DNA from: Cyanobacteria bacterium T3Sed10_376R1m
GTDB lineage: Bacteria; Cyanobacteriota; Cyanobacteriia; Cyanobacteriales; Cyanobacteriaceae
Reading direction: 5' to 3'
NCBI GenBank assembly: GCA_003566215.1
Contig: PXEJ01000179.1
Coordinates: 1 to 6,158, forward strand
DNA: 6,158 bases
The notes under the pieces are model-generated. The model saw only the letters and a program-made list of their open reading frames with translations. It was not told the origin of the DNA and did no database searches. The position numbers and the translations under genes are program-made. Of this stretch, positions 1-4,096 are shown piece by piece (the stretch's first letter is position 1; each line of letters opens with the position of its first letter).

Positions 1-825
1 ACAAAGTTGCAGGGTAAGGAGTTAAGTTATAATAATTTGGTTGATTTGGAGGCGACACGGCGGATTATTGCTGAGTTTCCTGAAGATGAACCTGCGGCGG
101 TGATTGTTAAGCATACTAATCCTTGTGGGGTGGCGGTAGGTTCTAGTTTGATTGAGGCTTACCATAAGGCTTATGAGGCGGATTCTATTTCTGCTTTTGG
201 GGGTATTGTGGCTTTAAATCGCCCCATTGATGCACCTACGGCGACGGCTATGAGTAAGACATTTTTAGAGTGTATTGTTGCTCCTGATTGTACTTTGGAG
301 GCTAGGGAAATTTTGGCGAAAAAGTCTAATTTGCGTGTCTTACTTTTATCTGATTTATATACAGGGAGTCAGAATAATGTAAAAGCGATCGCAGGGGGCT
401 TTTTGGTACAGGATAATGATGTCCAAATTGAAAGTCCTGAGCAATGGGAGATTGTGACAGAGAAAAAGCCCACCGATGAACAGTTAGCGGAGTTATTTTT
501 TGCTTGGAAAATTGTCAAGCATATTAAGTCAAATGCGATCGCACTTACCAAAAATCGGACAACTGTGGGTATTGGTGCAGGACAAATGAACCGAGTTGGT
601 TCGGTAAAAATAGCCCTAGAACAAGCAGGAGACAAAGCCCAGGGAGCTTATTTAGCCAGTGATGCTTTTTTCCCTTTCGACGACTCTGTGCGCACCGCAG
701 CTAGTGCTAAGGTTGCGGGTATTATTCAACCGGGTGGCTCAATTAGGGACAAGGATTCTATTCAAGCCGCCAATGAGTTAGGCTTAATTATGGTATTTAC
801 AGGGGTCAGACACTTTTTACATTAA
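1..825 (+). CDS. purH: PurH, bifunctional AICAR transformylase/IMP cyclohydrolase, C-terminal part (5' end outside window)
   Basis: PurH performs the last two steps of de novo purine synthesis in the cytoplasm: formyl transfer from 10-formyl-THF to AICAR, then ring closure to IMP. The reading frame is open to the left edge, and the TTG at 7-9 is an internal leucine, not a start. The visible 274 residues are about half of a usual 510-530 residue protein and hold essentially the whole transformylase domain; the N-terminal cyclohydrolase domain lies upstream. Visible motifs are LQGKELSYNN at the left edge, the catalytic Lys-His pair in VKHTNPCG (residues 37-38), DSISAFGG near 61, SNAIAL near 177, GIGAGQMNRV near 190, SDAFFPFDDSV near 220, IIQPGGSIRD near 241, and the typical C-terminal RHF-H ending. 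The frame is intact with a TAA stop. pgeF follows after 51 bases on the same strand. Identification is from family motifs and is firm. Confidence 0.97.
   Translation, partial: TKLQGKELSYNNLVDLEATRRIIAEFPEDEPAAVIVKHTNPCGVAVGSSLIEAYHKAYEADSISAFGGIVALNRPIDAPTATAMSKTFLECIVAPDCTLEAREILAKKSNLRVLLLSDLYTGSQNNVKAIAGGFLVQDNDVQIESPEQWEIVTEKKPTDEQLAELFFAWKIVKHIKSNAIALTKNRTTVGIGAGQMNRVGSVKIALEQAGDKAQGAYLASDAFFPFDDSVRTAASAKVAGIIQPGGSIRDKDSIQAANELGLIMVFTGVRHFLH
385..392. repeat. HIP1 octamer GCGATCGC in purH
   Basis: Perfect copy of the palindromic HIP1 octamer, over-represented in many cyanobacterial genomes. It lies inside purH and is read through as ordinary codons (AIA). Confidence 0.85.
535..542. repeat. 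HIP1 octamer GCGATCGC in purH (second copy)
   Basis: Second perfect HIP1 copy in purH, 150 bases after the first and in the same reading phase; it encodes the AIA of the SNAIAL segment. Confidence 0.85.
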
Positions 826-876
826 ATTAACTTAAAATATAGGTAGTTTGTTCTAGTTGCTCAATTTCATTTAAAA

Positions 877-1674
877 ATGTCAAACTTAGCTCTCGATTCT
901 TCCCTGTGGCAATGGCAAAAAACCCCCCAAGGGGAATTTTTAACCTGTGAATTACTCAAAAATTGGCAACATGGTTTTTTTTCCTTAGATTTTACGGGAA
1001 AATCTCCCCAAAATTTAACTCAATATTTGAACCATCATGCGGTGTCCTATCGCCTAAAACAAATTCATAGTAATATCTTATTTGCTACTTCTATGGTGGA
1101 AGAAAAAGAAGATAAACAAGGAAATATCTTCTATTCCCAGGGAGATGGTATTATCACAGAAAAACCCTTAGAAGCAGTTTGGACTGCTAGTGCGGACTGT
1201 ACCCCCGTTCTAATAGCCGATCGCACCTCTGGTAACGTTTGTGCCGTTCACTCGGGATGGCGTGGCACAGAAGCTCAAATTGTGCCAAGGGCGATCGACC
1301 TTTTCCTTCAATCCGGTGCAAAAAAAGAAAATTTACTTTTCGCCTTAGGCCCTGCCATTAGTGGCGAGGTTTATCAAGTAGATATTTTCGTAGCACTAAA
1401 AGTATTATCAACTATTTTTGAAGGAACAGAAGAACAAATCTTAAGCCAAGGCTACAACTCACCAAACAAAATTATTTTAGCAGATTCCCAAAAAGGTAAA
1501 GTTAGATTAAATGTCACCCAAGTAATTAATACTCAAATTCAACAACAAGGTATTAATCCCCCTCAAACTGCCATCGCTCCCTACTGTACCTATCAAAACC
1601 CAGATCGCTTTTTTTCCTATAGGCGCACCCACGAGAAAAAAATACAATGGTCTGGAATTGTATCTAACGAATAA
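877..1674 (+). CDS. pgeF: YfiH/PgeF-family laccase-domain protein (purine nucleoside phosphorylase / peptidoglycan editing factor)
   Basis: A cytoplasmic 265-residue protein, normal length for the family. Known members (YfiH, YlmD, human LACC1/FAMIN) act on purine nucleosides, including phosphorolysis and adenosine deamination; in E. coli the protein was also named PgeF for removing wrong peptidoglycan precursors. Old labels such as polyphenol oxidase are less reliable. The zinc-site residues are visible: His64 in LKQIH, Cys108 in SADCTP and His125 in AVHSGWRGT, with Arg129 beside it. HGFFS (32-36), QGDGII (88-93) and a C-terminal PYCTYQNPDRFFSYRR block (235-250) are also family hallmarks. 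ATG 877 is the first usable start, because an in-frame TAG lies at 844-846 with no start codon between. There is no clear Shine-Dalgarno sequence. It follows purH by 51 bases, so co-transcription is plausible but inferred. Which activity dominates in this organism cannot be read from sequence. Confidence 0.95.
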   Translation: MSNLALDSSLWQWQKTPQGEFLTCELLKNWQHGFFSLDFTGKSPQNLTQYLNHHAVSYRLKQIHSNILFATSMVEEKEDKQGNIFYSQGDGIITEKPLEAVWTASADCTPVLIADRTSGNVCAVHSGWRGTEAQIVPRAIDLFLQSGAKKENLLFALGPAISGEVYQVDIFVALKVLSTIFEGTEEQILSQGYNSPNKIILADSQKGKVRLNVTQVINTQIQQQGINPPQTAIAPYCTYQNPDRFFSYRRTHEKKIQWSGIVSNE

Positions 1675-1675
1675 G

Positions 1676-1704
1676 ACATCACAAATTATCAATAAATTTG
1701 ATGT
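1676..1704 (+). repeat. Imperfect hairpin just after pgeF stop
   Basis: ACATC (1676-1680) plus AAATT (1683-1687) can pair with AATTT (1695-1699) plus GATGT (1700-1704), leaving a two-base bulge and a 7-base loop. It begins two bases after the pgeF stop and could act as a 3' end or terminator, but no T-run follows (the next bases are AGGGTAGGG) and the stem is AT-rich. Its right arm overlaps the proposed -35 of rpaA. Weak call. Confidence 0.35.
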
Positions 1705-1728
1705 AGGGTAGGGAATATTGCTTATAAT
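1698..1728 (+). promoter_or_regulatory. Candidate sigma-70-type promoter for rpaA
   Basis: A perfect TATAAT lies at 1723-1728, 66 bases before the rpaA start. The best -35 candidate is TTGATG at 1698-1703, with a 19-base spacer that is longer than the usual 17. A TG pair at 1719-1720 is one base too far away for a classical extended -10. The perfect -10 in the spacer before a gene expected to be separately regulated makes a promoter likely; the -35 assignment is tentative. Confidence 0.5.
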
Positions 1729-1740
1729 CTTTTATATAAG
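1721..1740. repeat. Inverted repeat CTTATA-N8-TATAAG over the rpaA -10 region
   Basis: CTTATA at 1721-1726 and TATAAG at 1735-1740 are perfect inverted repeats separated by 8 bases. The left arm includes most of the TATAAT box, so a dimeric protein bound here would cover the transcription start region. The composition is so AT-rich that chance is a real alternative. No known cyanobacterial operator consensus matches. Confidence 0.3.
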
Positions 1741-1794
1741 ATGATTTTTTTTAATAAAAGTAAATTAAAACCCATAAAAAAGGTTAAATAGACA

Positions 1795-2499
1795 ATGTCT
1801 CGAATATTGGTAATAGATGATGATCCAGTAATCTCAGAATTAGTGGCAATTAACTTAGAAATGGCAGGATATGACATATCTCAAGCCGAAGACGGTATCA
1901 AAGGACAGGCTTTAGCATTACAAATACAACCTGATCTAATTATGCTGGATTTGATGTTACCTAAGGTAGATGGTTTTACTGTGTGTCAAAGGCTTAGAAG
2001 AGATGAACGTACTGCAAACATACCCGTTCTAATGTTAACCGCATTAGGTCAAACCAAAAGCAAGGTAGAAGGGTTTAATGCTGGAGCAGATGATTATTTA
2101 ACCAAACCCTTTGAAGTAGAGGAAATGTTAGCACGGGTAAAAGCACTTTTAAGGAGAAGTGAGCGAAGTCCTCAAAGTGCAAAACATAGCGAAATTCTTA
2201 ATTATGGTCCTTTGACCATCGTACCCGAAAGATTTGAAATAATTTGGTTTGAAAAGACTATTAAGTTAACACATCTAGAATTTGAATTATTACACTGTCT
2301 TTTACAAAGACATGGGCAAACTGTTTCCCCTAGTGATATTTTAAAGGAAGTATGGGGCTATGATCCTAATGATGACATTGAAACCATTAGAGTTCATGTA
2401 CGCCATTTACGTACTAAGTTAGAACCAGATCCTCGTCGTCCTCGTTATATTAAAACAGTTTACGGTGCAGGATATTGTCTAGAGTTACCCACTTCATGA
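1795..2499 (+). CDS. rpaA: RpaA, OmpR/PhoB-type response regulator (circadian output, phycobilisome association)
   Basis: RpaA is the cytoplasmic transcription factor phosphorylated by the kinase SasA; it carries KaiABC clock output and was first described as affecting energy transfer from phycobilisomes to photosystems. The 234-residue length is typical. Residues 1-118 form the receiver domain: acidic pocket Asp8-Asp10, phospho-acceptor Asp52 in [12 protein letters not shown], Thr82 in MLTALGQ and Lys104 in [12 protein letters not shown]. Residues about 131-233 form the winged-helix DNA-binding domain, with the recognition region [17 protein letters not shown] (194-210) and the wing [10 protein letters not shown]. 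Stretches such as [22 protein letters not shown] and the [22 protein letters not shown] block match RpaA as I know it; RpaB diverges there. The start is fixed: an in-frame TAG lies at 1789-1791, two codons upstream. AAAGG at 1779-1783 is a possible but distant ribosome site. No kinase gene is adjacent. Confidence 0.95.
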   Translation: MSRILVIDDDPVISELVAINLEMAGYDISQAEDGIKGQALALQIQPDLIMLDLMLPKVDGFTVCQRLRRDERTANIPVLMLTALGQTKSKVEGFNAGADDYLTKPFEVEEMLARVKALLRRSERSPQSAKHSEILNYGPLTIVPERFEIIWFEKTIKLTHLEFELLHCLLQRHGQTVSPSDILKEVWGYDPNDDIETIRVHVRHLRTKLEPDPRRPRYIKTVYGAGYCLELPTS

Positions 2500-2594
2500 C
2501 CTAGAACCCATGTTTGTGTTTGTAAATTAGTATGATCAAAAATAGTTATCCTAGAAAATAAAAATAATAAAGCTAATTATCCGTTTCATAAATT
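2500..2594 (+). promoter_or_regulatory. rpaA-tldE spacer with weak promoter candidates
   Basis: This AT-rich 95-base spacer probably carries the tldE promoter. TATGAT at 2531-2536 matches five of six -10 bases but has no good -35 at 17 bases; TTGTAA at 2520-2525 has the reasonable -35 form but only TAGTTA at 2543-2548 opposite it. A 7-base direct repeat CCTAGAA occurs at 2500-2506 and 2550-2556. There is no hairpin with a T-run after rpaA, so read-through from rpaA into tldE cannot be excluded. Confidence 0.3.
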
Positions 2595-3935
2595 ATGTCA
2601 AAAGTACAATCCATTGCCCTCACCACCAAAGAAAAAGCAGAAAAATTAAACATTAAAAAGTATGATATATATGGTTCAACGGTAGATCAAACCAGTGTAC
2701 AGGTGTTTCAGGGTGAACCCAAACAAGTTAAGGCATCTCAGAAATCTAGTGTTATTGTTAGGGTATGGAATGATGCTGAACAAATAGGGGTAACATCAAC
2801 CACTGATATTGATCCAATGGGGATTGAATTGGCCTTAAAAACCGCCTATGAAGCCAGTAACTTCGGTGTAAAAGAGAATATCCCCGATTTTAGCCAAGAA
2901 GCAAAATCACCCCTACCAGAGGTCACCACCGAGTTAGGAACACAAACTCCCCCAGCAGAATTAATCGATAAACTTTTGTCCGTAGAAGCAGATTTGTTGA
3001 AAGCCCATAGTGCGATCGCATCTGTCCCTTATAATGGGATCTCAGAACAAGAAATTGAGAGATTTTACCTTAACAGTGAAGGGGCATTAAGAGAAGAAAA
3101 CCGCACCTATGCCACTATCTATTTATATAGTACTACCGAACAAGAAGGGAAAAAGCCCCGTAGTGGTGGCGCATATAAAATCGCTCCTAGCCTTGAAAAA
3201 TTAGACATTGATGGTTGTTTTCAAGAAACCGTTACCAAAACCATCAGCCACCTAGACTATCAACCCGTTAAATCAGGCAAATATAGAGTTGTCTTTTCCC
3301 CTGAAGCCTTTCTCAGTTTATTAGGCGCATTTAGTAACCTTTACAATGCCCAAAGCATCCTCGACAAACAAAGTCTATCCACCCCCGAATCTTTAGGAGA
3401 AAAAATCGCCTCCCCCTTAATTTCCATTTCTGACAACGCCCTACACCCTGCCAACATTAGTGGAGAAACCTTTGACGGAGAAGGCACACCCACCCGTAAT
3501 TTACCTCTAATTATTGAAGGAGTCTTAACTAACTTTCTCCATAGTAGCGTTACCGCCAAGAGAATGAATACTGAACCTACTGGTAACGCCAGTATCGGTG
3601 CAAAAGTAAGCATTAGTCCCAATTTTTTCCATGTATTTAGAGGGCAACAGCCCACTAGGGAATATAAATTAGAAGAAGAAGAAAAAATCATCTTAATCGA
3701 TGATGTCCAAGCCCTCCATGCGGGGGTAAACTCTTTGCAAGGTTCGTTTTCCTTACCCTTTGATGGTTGGTTAGTCAACAAAGGAGAAAAAACTAGCATT
3801 GAAGCGGCTACGGTAGCGGGAGATTTTTTAGACTTACTCAAATCAATTATTTTTGTCGAAGAAGAAGCAGAAATTACCCCTGGCGGTGTTTGCCCTCGCA
3901 TTTGGGTTGATAGTCTTTCTATTACAGGAGAATAA
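2595..3935 (+). CDS. tldE: TldE/PmbA-family metalloprotease subunit (non-catalytic partner of TldD)
   Basis: A 446-residue cytoplasmic protein of normal length for TldE/PmbA. In E. coli, TldD and TldE form a heterodimeric protease that degrades unfolded peptides and takes part in microcin B17 maturation and CcdA turnover. Family features seen: an N-terminal domain (about 1-215) with DIYGSTVDQTSVQVFQG and a variable DIDPMGIELALKTAYEAS segment; then the conserved C-terminal core with KSGKYRVVFSPEAFLSLL (227-244), FDGEGTPTRNLPLIIEGVL (293-311), the TGNAS motif (329-333) and LHAGVNSLQGSFSLPFDGWLVNKGE (374-398). No HExxxH metal motif occurs anywhere, which points to TldE rather than TldD. ATG 2595 is well supported because an in-frame TAA sits at 2589-2591. 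The TldD partner is not in this window, which is normal in cyanobacteria, where the two genes are often unlinked. The gene converges on cobN. Confidence 0.92.
   Translation: MSKVQSIALTTKEKAEKLNIKKYDIYGSTVDQTSVQVFQGEPKQVKASQKSSVIVRVWNDAEQIGVTSTTDIDPMGIELALKTAYEASNFGVKENIPDFSQEAKSPLPEVTTELGTQTPPAELIDKLLSVEADLLKAHSAIASVPYNGISEQEIERFYLNSEGALREENRTYATIYLYSTTEQEGKKPRSGGAYKIAPSLEKLDIDGCFQETVTKTISHLDYQPVKSGKYRVVFSPEAFLSLLGAFSNLYNAQSILDKQSLSTPESLGEKIASPLISISDNALHPANISGETFDGEGTPTRNLPLIIEGVLTNFLHSSVTAKRMNTEPTGNASIGAKVSISPNFFHVFRGQQPTREYKLEEEEKIILIDDVQALHAGVNSLQGSFSLPFDGWLVNKGEKTSIEAATVAGDFLDLLKSIIFVEEEAEITPGGVCPRIWVDSLSITGE
3013..3020. repeat. HIP1 octamer GCGATCGC in tldE
   Basis: Perfect HIP1 copy within tldE, at the codons for AIA (residues about 140-142). 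Confidence 0.85.
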
Positions 3936-3959
3936 TATTAAGTCTAAGTAATCGGTTTT

Positions 3960-3994
3960 AAAAAAAAGATGAATGTTTTTCTCCCCAAACATTC
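3960..3994 (-). terminator. Hairpin plus T-run, candidate terminator of cobN
   Basis: GAATGTTT (3971-3978) and AAACATTC (3987-3994) form a perfect 8-bp stem around an 8-base loop. Read on the minus strand, the hairpin is followed by ATC and then eight T (the complement of 3967-3960), the layout of an intrinsic terminator about 100 bases after the cobN stop. The stem is AT-rich, hence only moderately stable. On the plus strand no T-run follows, so it would not obviously stop tldE transcripts. Confidence 0.55.
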
Positions 3995-4016
3995 TCTAAC
4001 CTTTCTGCCTTGAGCA

Positions 4017-4036
4017 TCTCCCCTTCAAAGGGGAGA
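4017..4036. repeat. Strong GC-rich hairpin in convergent tldE/cobN spacer
   Basis: TCTCCCCT (4017-4024) and AGGGGAGA (4029-4036) form a perfect 8-bp stem with a TCAA loop, the most stable hairpin in the spacer. Neither strand has a T-run directly after it, so it is not a standard terminator; it may block RNA decay or assist termination from either side. CTCCCC also occurs in the loop of the neighbouring hairpin (3981-3986), so the two could compete for GGGGAG. Confidence 0.6.
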
Positions 4037-4044
4037 AAGGAGAA

Positions 4045-4071
4045 CTTGAATTATAACTGTCTTGATTCAAG
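4045..4071. repeat. Third inverted repeat, CTTGAAT-N13-ATTCAAG
   Basis: CTTGAAT (4045-4051) and ATTCAAG (4065-4071) are perfect inverted repeats with a 13-base loop. It begins 25 bases downstream of the cobN stop on the minus strand. No T-run follows on either strand. It could be a protein-binding palindrome or an RNA 3'-end stem; function unknown. Confidence 0.45.
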
Positions 4072-4096
4072 CTATGATCAAAGCAAAAAATTACAA

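Noticed and set aside
369..635. Minus-strand open frame inside purH
   Set aside because: Antisense to the conserved AICAR transformylase domain and without family features.
816..833. Possible HLR1-like (RpaB) site at the end of purH
   Set aside because: TTTACATT at 816-823 fits one half-site, but the expected second half at 826-833 matches only about five of eight bases, and it overlaps the purH stop.
826..876. Separate promoter between purH and pgeF
   Set aside because: Only a weak TAAAAT (833-838) with no suitable -35 upstream; not enough to call.
1507..1692. Short minus-strand frame over the end of pgeF
   Set aside because: Overlaps conserved PgeF C-terminal codons and encodes a low-complexity hydrophobic product with no support.
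1795..2499. Alternative identity RpaB for the response regulator
   Set aside because: RpaB has a longer, different N-terminus and a differing receiver sequence; the segments here match RpaA closely.
3341..3901. Long open frame (186 codons) on the minus strand inside tldE
   Set aside because: It lies wholly antisense to a well-conserved gene, and its translation shows no recognisable family, so it is a shadow frame.
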